Below are positions 15,645-23,791 of a DNA stretch of 37,027 nt, one piece after another. Source of the DNA: Bacillota bacterium. GTDB lineage: Bacteria > Bacillota_I > Bacilli_A > RF39 > UBA660. Numbering within the stretch: position 1 is the first letter of the stretch; the number at the start of each line of letters is the position of its first letter. The translations under genes and the position numbers were made by a program. The DNA lies in contig JAEYYH010000035.1 of assembly GCA_023430885.1 (NCBI GenBank), forward strand, positions 1-37,027. The letters are read 5' to 3'. The notes under the pieces are model-generated. The model was given only the letters and a program-made list of their open reading frames with translations, was not told where the DNA came from and did no database searches.

Positions 15645-16712
15645 ATGATGTTAAAAGATTTATGTTTTGAAATTATTCAAACTTGCCCTAATAACTGTTT
15701 ATTTTGTTCTTCATGTGCCTCTGCTGATAAAGATAAGAAAATAGAATTAGATTTATTTAAAAGAACAATAGATCATTTAATTACTTTAGGGGGAATTGAA
15801 GAAATATCTATATCTGGCGGCGAGCCATTTATGCATCCTGATTTATTTGAAATGATAAAATATTGTAAAGAGAAAGAAATCAGAGTTGTTTTATTTACTA
15901 GTGGAATTAAAAAAAATCAAAAGACACCAACATTGGAACTAGAAAATATGGTAAATGAAATAAAAGAAAAATATAATAAATATTTGGAACAAGGCATGAG
16001 TGAAAAAGAATACCAAAGGCATATAAAAAATGAACTCAATCAACTGAACTATTATGCTAATCAAGAATATAGTGCAATATCAAGAAAAGAAATGGAATAT
16101 TTAAAATATATTGGATTGGACAAAATAGTTTTTGATTTTCAAGCAACGGAAGAAGATTCTTATAACTATGTAATGGACACTAAAAACATGTTAACTAACG
16201 TGATTACATCAATGGTTAGAGCTACTGCGTCTAATCTTGACACTGATGCACATTTTATTCCTATGAAATGTAATTATAAAGAGTTCCCAGACTTAATCGA
16301 ATGTTTAAATATAGGAGAAATAAAAAATCTTAGTATTTTAAATTTTGTTCCTCAAGGTAGAGGAAAGAATAATTCACAAAGTTTAGGTTTAAACAGTGAA
16401 GAAATGGAAGAATTCAAAAAAATTTATGAAGCAAATTATAAAAAGTTTAATGGCAATATAAGAATAGGTATTCCGTTAATTAAAAATGATGTTCATTTAT
16501 GTACAGCCGGTTTTGATAAATTAGTAATTAAATACGATGGTACAGTTCTTCCATGTCCAGCCTTCAAGGAATATGATTTAGATAAACTTCATAAACTTGG
16601 AATAGAAACTCCTAATATTTATACTGATTTAGATAAAGCATTAATTAAAAAAGGAAGTAGAAAACATCCTTTGTGTAAAGAAGTTTATGCTTTTGATAGA
16701 AGTATTAAATAA
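15645..16712 (+). CDS. radical SAM protein with SPASM-like C-terminal cysteines
   Basis: 355 residues. Cys14, Cys18 and Cys21 in TCPNNCLFC form the CX3CX2C motif that binds the [4Fe-4S] cluster used to cleave S-adenosylmethionine. SISGGEPFMHPD is the SAM-contacting GGE motif. A long charged helical insertion (about 85-140) follows the first half of the barrel. The C-terminal part has CTAGFDKLVIKYDGTVLPCP and a later HPLC, like the Cys pattern of SPASM/twitch domains that hold an auxiliary cluster. Such enzymes modify peptides, proteins or cofactors. No peptide substrate gene is visible next to it; the next gene encodes a flavin-rubredoxin protein 37 bases downstream, which might supply electrons. 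The specific reaction is not known. Two ATG codons are tandem at 15645 and 15648; either fits GGAGG. Confidence 0.85.
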   Translation: MMLKDLCFEIIQTCPNNCLFCSSCASADKDKKIELDLFKRTIDHLITLGGIEEISISGGEPFMHPDLFEMIKYCKEKEIRVVLFTSGIKKNQKTPTLELENMVNEIKEKYNKYLEQGMSEKEYQRHIKNELNQLNYYANQEYSAISRKEMEYLKYIGLDKIVFDFQATEEDSYNYVMDTKNMLTNVITSMVRATASNLDTDAHFIPMKCNYKEFPDLIECLNIGEIKNLSILNFVPQGRGKNNSQSLGLNSEEMEEFKKIYEANYKKFNGNIRIGIPLIKNDVHLCTAGFDKLVIKYDGTVLPCPAFKEYDLDKLHKLGIETPNIYTDLDKALIKKGSRKHPLCKEVYAFDRSIK

Positions 16713-16749
16713 ATATAGTTAATTTGTACTGATAAATGGAGGTAGAAAT

Positions 16750-17400
16750 ATGGATAATAAAGCATTAATGGATATATCATACGGAATGTATATAGTAACG
16801 GCTAATTATAATAATAGATTTGTCGGATGTACTATAAATACATTAACTCAAATAACATCAACAAATCCAATTATTTCAATATCATTAAATAAAGATAATT
16901 ATACTAATGAAGCTATAAAGAATATGAAAAGATTTGCAGTAAATATTCTAAGTGAAAAAACATCTCACGAAGTAATTAATACATTTGGATTTAAAACTAG
17001 TAAAAATGTTGATAAATTTAAGGATTGCCAATACGAAATTAAGGATGAGTTACCTATATTAAAAGAAGAAATTTGTGGTTATATCATATGTGAGGTATTA
17101 AATGTAATAGATGCAGAAACACATGATGTAGTTCTTGCAAGAATAATAGATATGAATAAAACTAGTGATTATATTCCTATGACATATAAATATTATCATG
17201 AAGTAATTAAAGGTATAACACCTAAAACTGCTCCAACATATTATATGAAAAGTGACCATAATATAGGTGATTTGTATAGATGTAGCGTATGCGGCTATAT
17301 TTATGATGATTCTAAAGAGAGCGTACCATTTGATAATCTGCCAGAAGATTGGAAGTGTCCAGTTTGTGGAGCACCTAAATCGGTATTTAAGAAAATTTAA
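16750..17400 (+). CDS. flavin reductase-like / rubredoxin fusion (high-molecular-weight rubredoxin type)
   Basis: 216 residues. Residues about 1-160 are a flavin reductase-like FMN-binding domain (GMYIVTANYNNRFVGCTIN near the start, then NPIISISLNKDNYT). Residues 175-216 are a rubredoxin: YRCSVCGYIYDD and DWKCPVCGAPKSVF place the four iron-binding Cys at 178, 181, 203 and 206. The domain order matches the high-molecular-weight rubredoxin of acetogenic clostridia, which passes electrons from NAD(P)H to diiron flavoproteins that reduce NO or O2. Such a partner (FprA) is not in the window. The start has GGAGGT about 7 bases upstream. It may be cotranscribed with the radical SAM gene. An anaerobic oxidative or nitrosative stress role is inferred from the family. 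Confidence 0.88.
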   Translation: MDNKALMDISYGMYIVTANYNNRFVGCTINTLTQITSTNPIISISLNKDNYTNEAIKNMKRFAVNILSEKTSHEVINTFGFKTSKNVDKFKDCQYEIKDELPILKEEICGYIICEVLNVIDAETHDVVLARIIDMNKTSDYIPMTYKYYHEVIKGITPKTAPTYYMKSDHNIGDLYRCSVCGYIYDDSKESVPFDNLPEDWKCPVCGAPKSVFKKI

Positions 17401-17401
17401 T

Positions 17402-17587
17402 ATGAAGAGAAAAACTTTAAGAAAAGAGTCAAATATTTTATTAGTTATTGCTTTAGTATTGTATCTTCTACTAAAAACAATTAATAAATTTATAATAAAT
17501 GTACCAGACATAATTTACGTAGCAGTTATGCTTATTGTAATAGGCATTGTTATAAGTGCATTAAAAACTCAAAGAGAAGGAAAATAA
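17402..17587 (+). CDS. small two-helix membrane protein
   Basis: 61 residues: a basic N-terminus (MKRKTLRKES), two hydrophobic helices (about 11-24 and 36-53), and a basic tail. The ATG follows the stop of the flavin-rubredoxin gene by one base, suggesting translational coupling, since no good ribosome site lies in front. An upstream in-frame ATG at 17267 lies inside the preceding gene and is rejected. The stop codon is in the loop of a small terminator. Function is unknown. The hydrophobic pattern makes it believable as a gene despite its size. Confidence 0.6.
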   Translation: MKRKTLRKESNILLVIALVLYLLLKTINKFIINVPDIIYVAVMLIVIGIVISALKTQREGK

Positions 17588-17598
17588 CTTCTTTTTTT
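17575..17598 (+). terminator. short intrinsic terminator, stop codon in the loop
   Basis: AGAAG (17575-17579) and CTTCT (17588-17592) enclose a loop containing the stop TAA (17585-17587), followed by T6. The stem is only 5 bases. Confidence 0.5.
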
Positions 17599-17617
17599 GT
17601 TTATAATATCTAATCCA

Positions 17618-17647
17618 TTGACTTAAAATAAATAATAATGTTAAATA
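17618..17647 (+). promoter_or_regulatory. possible promoter of the aldo/keto reductase gene
   Basis: TTGACT (17618-17623) with TAAATA (17642-17647) at 18 bases; the -10 is weak. Confidence 0.35.
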
Positions 17648-17669
17648 TATATTATAGGAGAGTGAATAT

Positions 17670-18512
17670 ATGAATAATAATTGGATTTTAAATAATGGTA
17701 TTTTAATACCAAATATAGGTTATGGAACTTGGAAAAGCCCAAATGATGATACAACAACTAACGCAGTATTATGTGCGATAAAAAATGGATATAGACATAT
17801 TGATACTGCGGCTATATATGGAAATGAAGAGAGTATAGGAAAAGCTATTAAATCTTGTAATGTTCCTAGAGAGCAATTGTTTATAACAAGTAAAGTGTGG
17901 AATACAAATAGAGGATATAATAGTACACTAGATGCTTTTGAAGAGACATTAAAGAAATTAGATCTTGAATATTTAGATTTATACTTAATTCACTGGCCGG
18001 CTTCCTCTAGTCAGTTTGAAGATTGGGAAGAAATTAATTTAAATACTTGGAGAGCATTAGAAAAACTTTATAAAGAAGGCAAGGTAAAATCAATTGGAGT
18101 AAGCAATTTTAGAGAGCATCATTTAAATATAATTTTAGAAAATTGTGAATTTAAACCAATGGTAAACCAAATTGAAGTACATCCAGGTTTTTTACAAAAA
18201 GAAACTTGTGATTTTTGTGAAAAAAATAATATTATTGTTGAAGCTTACAGCCCATTAGGCTCTGGTGAAGTTTTAAAGAATGAAACATTACTCAAATTGT
18301 CACAAAAATATAGTAAATCTGTTGCACAATTATGTATTAGATGGTGTTTACAACATAATACTTTACCACTTCCAAAATCAGTAACAGAAAGTCGTATAAT
18401 TGAAAATGCTAGTGTTTTTGATTTTAAAATAAGTGACGAAGATTTAAAATTAATGGATAATATTCCATTAAGTGAAGGACTAGGTCAAGATCCAGACAAA
18501 GTTGATTTTTAA
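17670..18512 (+). CDS. aldo/keto reductase
   Basis: 280 residues, the normal size for this NADPH-dependent TIM-barrel family. The catalytic tetrad is visible as Asp45 and Tyr50 (HIDTAAIYGNE), Lys75 (ITSKVWN) and His108 (LIHWP). The cofactor-binding end shows LPLPKSVTESRI. Family members reduce aldehydes and ketones, such as methylglyoxal or 2,5-diketo-gluconate. The substrate here cannot be told from sequence. A GGAGAGTGA ribosome site precedes the ATG. The gene is a single unit followed by a long hairpin. Confidence 0.93.
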   Translation: MNNNWILNNGILIPNIGYGTWKSPNDDTTTNAVLCAIKNGYRHIDTAAIYGNEESIGKAIKSCNVPREQLFITSKVWNTNRGYNSTLDAFEETLKKLDLEYLDLYLIHWPASSSQFEDWEEINLNTWRALEKLYKEGKVKSIGVSNFREHHLNIILENCEFKPMVNQIEVHPGFLQKETCDFCEKNNIIVEAYSPLGSGEVLKNETLLKLSQKYSKSVAQLCIRWCLQHNTLPLPKSVTESRIIENASVFDFKISDEDLKLMDNIPLSEGLGQDPDKVDF

Positions 18513-18530
18513 ATTAGAATAATATATATA

Positions 18531-18578
18531 GATAACCTTGTTTTAGTTAGTACTAAAGCAGGATTATCTTATTTATAA
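18531..18578 (+). terminator. long hairpin after the aldo/keto reductase, probable terminator
   Basis: A 17-base stem (18531-18547 with 18552-18568) closes on a TAGT loop with one mismatch and two G-T pairs. What follows is TTATTTAT rather than a clean T-run, so it is longer than usual but poorer as a terminator. Confidence 0.6.
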
Positions 18579-18620
18579 AATAATATTGAAATAATAAAAT
18601 AGTAATAATATTTAATAATA

Positions 18621-18629
18621 TGTTATAAT
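18621..18629 (+). promoter_or_regulatory. extended -10 of the HD domain gene
   Basis: TGTTATAAT ends 21 bases before the ATG at 18651. Confidence 0.65.
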
Positions 18630-18650
18630 AACTTTTTAGAGGGTGAAGTT

Positions 18651-19679
18651 ATGGAACAAAATAGAGAAATTAAAGAATATTTTAATATACTATGCAAGGG
18701 TGATTATCCAACTTTCATAGATAAATATATAAATACAAAAGAAATGCAAAGACTATCTGGTATAGGGCAATTTTGTGGTTGTGATTACACAAGTATTCAT
18801 AACATTAAATATTGGTTTTCTAGACTAGATCACAGCATTGCAACAGCTTTAATGACATGGAACTTTACTAAAGATAAAACTCAAACACTAGCAGCTTTAT
18901 TTCATGACCTTGGAACACCAGCATTTAGTCATTGTATTGATTATCTTATGGGTGATACAATTAATCAAGAAAGTTCTGAAATCAATGTATATGACGTTAT
19001 AAACAATTCTACTACCATAAAAGGTTATTTGAAAAATGATAATATCAATATCGAAGATATAAAAGATATTAGTATCTATCCTGTAGTAGAAAATAAAAAA
19101 CCTAAAATATGTGTGGATAGATTAGATGGTATATTAGGGACTTGTTTAGTCTGGCAACAATATTGGGACTTATCCACAGTAAAAAAAGTTTATGATGATA
19201 TGGTAGTACTAACTAATGAATATGGTGAAGATGAAATTGGTTTTCAAAACAAAGATATAGCAGAGTTATTTTTTGAAGGAGTATTTAAGTACAGTATTGA
19301 ACTTCAAAAAAATGAGGATAAATATACAATGCAATTTATTGCAGATATTTTAAAAGACATGTTAAAAAATAATAGACTTAAATTAGAAGATTTATATATA
19401 TTTAGTGAAGAATATATAATCAGTATGATTAAGACTATATATAACGACTATAATGTCTTCAGCGAGACAAAAATGATTGAAAGAACAGATGAAATTCCAG
19501 AAAATAATTATTATGTGTCAATAGATGCAAAGAAGAGGTATGTTGTACCTATATGTGTCGATGGTAACAAAATTGCAAGATTAGACACTTTTTCAAATAA
19601 GTGTAAAGAAAAGCTAGAAGAATACTTAAATTTTAAAGATTCTAAGTATGCATATGTAAAAAAAATAGGAAAGCGATAA
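18651..19679 (+). CDS. HD domain phosphohydrolase
   Basis: 342 residues, soluble. A metal-binding HD signature is present: His61 (RLDHSIATALM), His85-Asp86 (ALFHDLGTPAFSH) and Asp156 (CVDRLDG). The arrangement RLSGIGQFCG, then the H, then HD, then a distant Asp resembles dGTPase/SAMHD1-like HD enzymes that act on nucleotides. The C-terminal third is unrecognised. Its substrate is unknown and it shows no obvious relation to the HD domain of the giant protein at 7215. GGGTGAA precedes the ATG. The stop codon lies in the loop of its own terminator. Confidence 0.85.
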   Translation: MEQNREIKEYFNILCKGDYPTFIDKYINTKEMQRLSGIGQFCGCDYTSIHNIKYWFSRLDHSIATALMTWNFTKDKTQTLAALFHDLGTPAFSHCIDYLMGDTINQESSEINVYDVINNSTTIKGYLKNDNINIEDIKDISIYPVVENKKPKICVDRLDGILGTCLVWQQYWDLSTVKKVYDDMVVLTNEYGEDEIGFQNKDIAELFFEGVFKYSIELQKNEDKYTMQFIADILKDMLKNNRLKLEDLYIFSEEYIISMIKTIYNDYNVFSETKMIERTDEIPENNYYVSIDAKKRYVVPICVDGNKIARLDTFSNKCKEKLEEYLNFKDSKYAYVKKIGKR

Positions 19680-19695
19680 TTTTTTCTATTTTTTT
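19659..19695 (+). terminator. intrinsic terminator of the HD gene, stop codon in the loop
   Basis: A7TAG (19659-19668) pairs with CTAT7 (19686-19695), extended inward by four more pairs. The loop GCGATAATT contains the stop TAA (19677-19679). Confidence 0.7.
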
Positions 19696-19707
19696 GTGTA
19701 TAAAATA

Positions 19708-19716
19708 TGTTAAAAT
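19708..19716 (+). promoter_or_regulatory. extended -10 of the EamA transporter gene
   Basis: TGTTAAAAT ends 15 bases before the ATG at 19732, with AGGTGAT in between. Confidence 0.55.
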
Positions 19717-19731
19717 TATATAGGTGATAAT

Positions 19732-20622
19732 ATGTGGTTTATATATGCTTTAATAACTTTCTTCGCCTGGGGATTAGCTGATCTATTTTATAAAAAAGGT
19801 AATAAAGAAAGTGACAAATATAGTCATTTAAAAACGGGTTTAATTGTTGGAATTGTCATGGGAATACATGGTACGGGATATATGATATTTACCAAAACAA
19901 ATATAAATGTAATTGATGTTTTAAAGTATTTACCAGTTTCTTTATGCTATATAGCATCAATGATTATAGGATATAAAGGTTTAAAATATTTAGAACTGTC
20001 TATATCTTCTCCTATTCAAAATTCTTCAGGTATTATAACTACAATTCTTTTATGTTTAATATTTCAAATAAGTTTATCAAAACTAGAATTATTAGGAGTA
20101 GTTATTGTTTTTATTGGTGTATTTTTATTATCCATACTCGAAGTATATTATGATAAGGATAATAAGCAAAATATAATTAAAAGTTTAACAGGTTGGGCAA
20201 TTTTATTTCCAATAATTTACTGTGTTATTGATGGTTTAGGAACTTTCTTTGATGCGGTATATTTGGATCAATTACAATTAATAACTGAAGATACAGCCCT
20301 AATTGCATATGAATATACATTTTTTGTATATGCCATAGTAACATTTCTATTCTTAAAATCAAAAAATATTTCATTTAAGTTATCCACTGAAAAAAATAAA
20401 TTGTGGGCAGCTTTATTTGAAACATTAGGGCAGTTTACTTATGTATTTGCTGTATCAGCGTATTCCGTAATCACGGTGCCTGTAATAGCTTGTTATAGTG
20501 CATTATCTGTATTGTTGTCTAGAATATTTTTGAAAGAAAAACTTGCTTTTCCACAGTATATTGCAATTTCAATAATATTTTTAGGAATAATATTATTAGG
20601 CATAGTAGAAGCATTATCTTAA
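19732..20622 (+). CDS. EamA/DMT-family membrane transporter
   Basis: 296 residues with about ten membrane helices in two similar halves, the layout of the drug/metabolite transporter superfamily. It opens MWFIYALITFFAWGLADLFYKKG. SISSPIQNSSGIITTILL sits at the end of the first half, and VITVPVIACYSALSVLLSRIFLKEKL with IAISIIFLGIILLGI at the end of the second, both typical EamA placements. It probably moves a small metabolite across the cell membrane; direction and substrate are not known. The start has AGGTGAT three bases upstream. It ends at a terminator shared with the convergent gene at 20655. Confidence 0.85.
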   Translation: MWFIYALITFFAWGLADLFYKKGNKESDKYSHLKTGLIVGIVMGIHGTGYMIFTKTNINVIDVLKYLPVSLCYIASMIIGYKGLKYLELSISSPIQNSSGIITTILLCLIFQISLSKLELLGVVIVFIGVFLLSILEVYYDKDNKQNIIKSLTGWAILFPIIYCVIDGLGTFFDAVYLDQLQLITEDTALIAYEYTFFVYAIVTFLFLKSKNISFKLSTEKNKLWAALFETLGQFTYVFAVSAYSVITVPVIACYSALSVLLSRIFLKEKLAFPQYIAISIIFLGIILLGIVEALS

Positions 20623-20624
20623 AT

Positions 20625-20656
20625 AAAAAAAGACAAATATCATATTTGTCTTTTTT
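20625..20656. terminator. bidirectional terminator between convergent genes
   Basis: A-rich arm plus GACAAA pairs with TTTGTC plus a T-rich arm, at least 12 bases of perfect stem around TATCATA. It overlaps the stop of the minus-strand gene at 20655-20657. Confidence 0.85.
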
Positions 20657-21254
20657 ATTCATTATTATTTTCTTGTAATCTTACAATTTCATTTATTACA
20701 AAGTCACTGCATTCATGCAATTTTTTGAGCACAATAGTGTAATCAACATCAATTTCTTTTGAACTTATTGGGTTCTTATATAAATATTCAAGTGTTTTAT
20801 TAAGCCCACTAATATCTAATTCCTTTATTTGAGGAATTTTATTTATCTGTTCATTAGTTAATTTTCTAATATCATATACTACAAATTCATTTATTAATCT
20901 TTCGTAGATTTCTTTTTTCTTATTCTCTTCATATTCTTTAACAGAAAAATTTCGCCAGTAATTGTCTGTGATAAGGTGAACTAAATACCCAAATATAAAT
21001 GTATTATCCATTTTATCTTTATATTCATTATAAAAAGCTTCATAATCTTCTTTAGTATTTTTTGTCATGAAATGTGATTCTTTTCTTTTTTCTTTTTTTG
21101 TTAAATTGCATTCTAAAAATTTTTCACTATGTCTCCAACAATCTGGAGCAATACTGCCAAGTTCATAATAAAAATTGTCTGAACTAACAAACTTATTATT
21201 TAATTTAATATTGACTATTTTTGATACACATCGATGTATTACTGCTGATGGCAT
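20655..21254 (-). CDS. zinc-dependent phospholipase C-like protein
   Basis: 199 residues. It opens MPSAVIHRCVSKIVN and carries GSIAPDCWR, ESHFM and FGYLVHLITDNYW. His7, Asp38, His61, His93 and Asp97 sit where the zinc ligands of the bacterial phospholipase C-like fold are found. There is no signal peptide, so it probably works inside the cell, unlike the secreted clostridial toxins. Family members without signal peptides are common in Bacillota and their substrate is not known. The start at 21254 has GGAGTGAT three bases upstream. The promoter is divergent from the gene at 21345. Confidence 0.8.
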   Translation of the reverse strand: MPSAVIHRCVSKIVNIKLNNKFVSSDNFYYELGSIAPDCWRHSEKFLECNLTKKEKRKESHFMTKNTKEDYEAFYNEYKDKMDNTFIFGYLVHLITDNYWRNFSVKEYEENKKKEIYERLINEFVVYDIRKLTNEQINKIPQIKELDISGLNKTLEYLYKNPISSKEIDVDYTIVLKKLHECSDFVINEIVRLQENNNE

Positions 21255-21276
21255 GTTATCACTCCCTATATCAACA

Positions 21277-21285
21277 ATTATAACA
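21277..21285 (-). promoter_or_regulatory. extended -10 of the phospholipase-like gene
   Basis: TGTTATAAT on the minus strand, 22 bases before the ATG at 21254; TTGTCG at an 18-base spacing is a possible -35. Confidence 0.65.
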
Positions 21286-21314
21286 GAATTATGTGTATAA
21301 CGACAATATTTTTA

Positions 21315-21323
21315 TGTTATAAT
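21315..21323 (+). promoter_or_regulatory. extended -10 of the TIM-barrel gene
   Basis: TGTTATAAT ends 21 bases before the ATG at 21345. Confidence 0.65.
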
Positions 21324-21344
21324 TATTATAGAAAGTAGGTTATT

Positions 21345-22142
21345 ATGAAAGTATTAATGAGTGTTAATTACAAATTTATGAACGTTACTCCAAAAAATTT
21401 ATTAGATTTAATTCACCAAAATAATTCTAAATTAGATGGCTTTGAAGTATGTATTAATGCTAATAGTGTTAATGAGATAAATTATTTAAAAGAACTGGCT
21501 TTTGAGGCACATCGTAATAATTTAATTTTACAAATGCACGGTACTATATATAACGATGAGTTAACCAATTGTAGATATATAGATATCATTAATGATATAA
21601 GTAATATTATGGAATCAAATATTAATATTGTATATCATTCAATATTTAATGAGTCTAAGGAAGAAAGTATTGCTGCTAGTATTAGATTTCTAAATAGTAT
21701 GTTAGGTTATATAATGCTCAAGAATTATAGAATTACTTTAAGTGTAGAAAATTTAAATGATATAATTAACCAAGATAGACTTAATAAAAATGATCTAATA
21801 CCAATTCTTGAAAAATTACCTAATTTAAGATTCACTTATGATATAGGACATGAACTTATAGATTATGGAAATATCACAGATTTAAATGAAATTTTAAAAC
21901 AAAGATTAAACAATGTTCACATACATACATTTCATAATACGCATGACCATCAAATAATGACTAATGATGATATACATAAAGAAAGTTGGATTAAGGGTAT
22001 TACTTATTTAAAGGTCATTAATTACAGTGGAACCATGGTTTTAGAATATGATCTTAACTCTTTTTGGTTTGACACTATAGAAGAAAAAATAATAGCCTAT
22101 CTCAATTCAATCGATAAAATAACCGAATATTTTTATGATTAA
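21345..22142 (+). CDS. xylose isomerase-like / AP endonuclease family 2 TIM-barrel metalloprotein
   Basis: 265 residues, a complete TIM barrel. Candidate metal ligands are in the family's usual order: His65 (LQMHGT), His98 (VYHSIF), Glu135 (SVENLND), Asp166 and His169 (YDIGHE), His192/His194 (NVHIHTFH), Asp201/His202 and Glu234 (VLEYD). Members act either as endonuclease IV-type DNA repair enzymes or as sugar (phosphate) isomerases and epimerases. The short length and lack of endonuclease IV signatures favour a sugar or small-molecule isomerase, but this is inference. The ribosome site is a weak AAGTAGG. The stop codon lies immediately before the next gene's -10. Confidence 0.82.
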   Translation: MKVLMSVNYKFMNVTPKNLLDLIHQNNSKLDGFEVCINANSVNEINYLKELAFEAHRNNLILQMHGTIYNDELTNCRYIDIINDISNIMESNINIVYHSIFNESKEESIAASIRFLNSMLGYIMLKNYRITLSVENLNDIINQDRLNKNDLIPILEKLPNLRFTYDIGHELIDYGNITDLNEILKQRLNNVHIHTFHNTHDHQIMTNDDIHKESWIKGITYLKVINYSGTMVLEYDLNSFWFDTIEEKIIAYLNSIDKITEYFYD

Positions 22143-22144
22143 TA

Positions 22145-22153
22145 TGTTATAAT
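22145..22153 (+). promoter_or_regulatory. extended -10 of the unknown gene at 22169
   Basis: TGTTATAAT begins two bases after the preceding stop codon and ends 15 bases before the ATG. Confidence 0.65.
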
Positions 22154-22168
22154 GAAAGTGGTGATAAT

Positions 22169-23215
22169 ATGATAGATACAAGTAACGAAGAACAAATAAA
22201 AGTTTATGAAGATAAATTAAAAATTTTAAGAAATCAAATAAATGAAAGTGGTTATACTGAAGAAAGTTTGAAAATAGTTATAACTGCTAATATGTTTCCG
22301 GAAGAAAGAACTGTTCTTCCATCTGGAAAAGAATCATATGTTTATAAAAACCCTGACTGTTCATTAGGAATAGTAGTAAGAGACAGAATTAATAAAGCAG
22401 ATGGTATTGATAAGTATGATGATAATCAATTAGCTACATTAAAACTTCAATCTGAAAAATATATGCCATATAATTCCAAATATGTTTCAGTAGTATATGC
22501 TGCCATTAATGGATTATATCCAGACTATTATGCTACTAATTATATAATAGTGGATAGTTTTAAGGACCATGTAGATAAAAAAAATATATTATCTATGCGA
22601 CCTGAAACCACTCTATTTACTGGAGCAGTAACACTTACTAACGAAGCAGTCATTTTAATTAAAAAAGAAAACTTAGAGGAATTTAGCAAGAAATATCCTG
22701 AACTTAATCGTATGAACGTTATTACTTTTAAAGGAGATCCAGCTCAAGCTTTAAGTATGTATTTAGTTAATGTAGGAATAGTTCCTGAAAAAATGACAAC
22801 AGAGTTTATAACTAATTCTCCAACTTCATTTAAATTTAATGAGTTTATAAGTGAATATTCAGCCAAAAAAAATATTCCACTTGTTAAATATGAAGAACTA
22901 GAATTTTTTGCTAGTGATCAAAAAAACACACAAATACTTGAAAAAATATATGATGCTACTTTTTATGATTATTTACTAAAAGAAATCAGAGTTCCGGAAG
23001 CTAGCTATCCCGAATTGTTTAAGAGATTATGTGACGGTGATCGTTATGATACAGATAACTTGATTATTTTAGATGGTATTATTGATAGTATCGGAGCAGA
23101 AGGACTTGTATCAATAGTAAATGCATTTAATAAAAAAATTGATGATATGATAAAAGATAAGAAATATCCTATAAATGAAAAAATAATTAAAGACGGAAAA
23201 ATAGAATTAGTTTAA
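22169..23215 (+). CDS. uncharacterised soluble protein, 348 residues
   Basis: Not recognised. No signal peptide or membrane helix is visible. The protein is acidic to neutral, with mixed alpha/beta patterning such as SLGIVVRDR, NYIIVDSF, AVILIKKEN and NVITFKG. It has no obvious nucleotide-binding loop, metal triad or Cys cluster. The start is secured by GTGGTGAT three bases upstream and an extended -10. The end is inside a perfect hairpin terminator. It is therefore a single-gene unit of normal coding character. Its neighbours (TIM-barrel enzyme upstream, small unknown pair downstream) do not suggest a role. Confidence 0.8.
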   Translation: MIDTSNEEQIKVYEDKLKILRNQINESGYTEESLKIVITANMFPEERTVLPSGKESYVYKNPDCSLGIVVRDRINKADGIDKYDDNQLATLKLQSEKYMPYNSKYVSVVYAAINGLYPDYYATNYIIVDSFKDHVDKKNILSMRPETTLFTGAVTLTNEAVILIKKENLEEFSKKYPELNRMNVITFKGDPAQALSMYLVNVGIVPEKMTTEFITNSPTSFKFNEFISEYSAKKNIPLVKYEELEFFASDQKNTQILEKIYDATFYDYLLKEIRVPEASYPELFKRLCDGDRYDTDNLIILDGIIDSIGAEGLVSIVNAFNKKIDDMIKDKKYPINEKIIKDGKIELV

Positions 23216-23226
23216 TTCTATTTTTT
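23197..23226 (+). terminator. intrinsic terminator, stop codon in the stem
   Basis: A 13-base perfect stem (23197-23209 with 23213-23225) closes on a GTT loop and runs into T6. The stop TAA (23213-23215) begins the right arm. Confidence 0.8.
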
Positions 23227-23292
23227 ATTATTTTAAATTAATGTCAAGTGTTATATACATCTGTTTACTATATAGATAAAAATGTGTATTTA

Positions 23293-23301
23293 TGTTAGAA
23301 T
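23293..23301 (+). promoter_or_regulatory. extended -10 of the ATT-start gene
   Basis: TGTTAGAAT ends 22 bases before the ATT at 23324 and downstream of the in-frame ATG at 23282, which would then not be transcribed. Confidence 0.5.
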
Positions 23302-23323
23302 AATTATAGTAGAGGTGATAGTT

Positions 23324-23791
23324 ATTTTAAATTTTAAAGAGTTGAATGAAGAAAAACAAAAAGTTGTTAATAAGTTGGAATGTGTTATTAATAATACTAA
23401 GCAAAATTTAGAATTGAGTCCATTGGATATGTTATATCTTTTGACTGATTTAGGAGAAGCGGATAAGGAATACTTGTCGAAAGAATTAGAAGACTCACTT
23501 ATTGCCACTATTATAAGAGGTAAAAAGAAAGTTTTTAATAATGCTCAATTGGCAGTTTTATATAAAATAACTAAACATTTTAAAATGAATGATGATTATA
23601 ACGCTATATTATTTACACTATTACAGACTAGTGCTAGTATAAGAGATAATATAAATAAAGCCAAAAATGGTAGTATAGATATCAAAGAAAGAAGTAATTT
23701 TGTTAGTGAAGCAGAGGCTTTATTAAAACTAAATTATAGTCAGCTAATAGAGATAAGTAAAAATCTTAATGAGAGAGGACATAGGAAATGA
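23324..23791 (+). CDS. uncharacterised helical protein, probably starting at ATT
   Basis: 155 residues from the ATT at 23324. It is not recognised: mostly alpha-helical, soluble, with LSPLDMLYLLTDLGEADKEY and TLLQTSASIRDNINKAK. The best ribosome site, GAGGTGAT (23312-23319), sits four bases before ATT, exactly the spacing of GGTGAT to ATG elsewhere in this window. The upstream ATG (23282) lies before the likely -10 and has no ribosome site, GTG (23315) lies inside the site, and TTG (23342) is poorly placed. If ATT is not used, the longest reading frame starts at 23282. It overlaps the next gene by ATGA, so the two are translationally coupled. Confidence 0.65.
   Translation: MLNFKELNEEKQKVVNKLECVINNTKQNLELSPLDMLYLLTDLGEADKEYLSKELEDSLIATIIRGKKKVFNNAQLAVLYKITKHFKMNDDYNAILFTLLQTSASIRDNINKAKNGSIDIKERSNFVSEAEALLKLNYSQLIEISKNLNERGHRK

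Noticed and set aside
23282..23323. ATG at 23282 as start of the helical protein gene
   Set aside because: It lies before the likely -10 (23293-23301), has no ribosome site, and the excellent GAGGTGAT site would fall inside the coding region.
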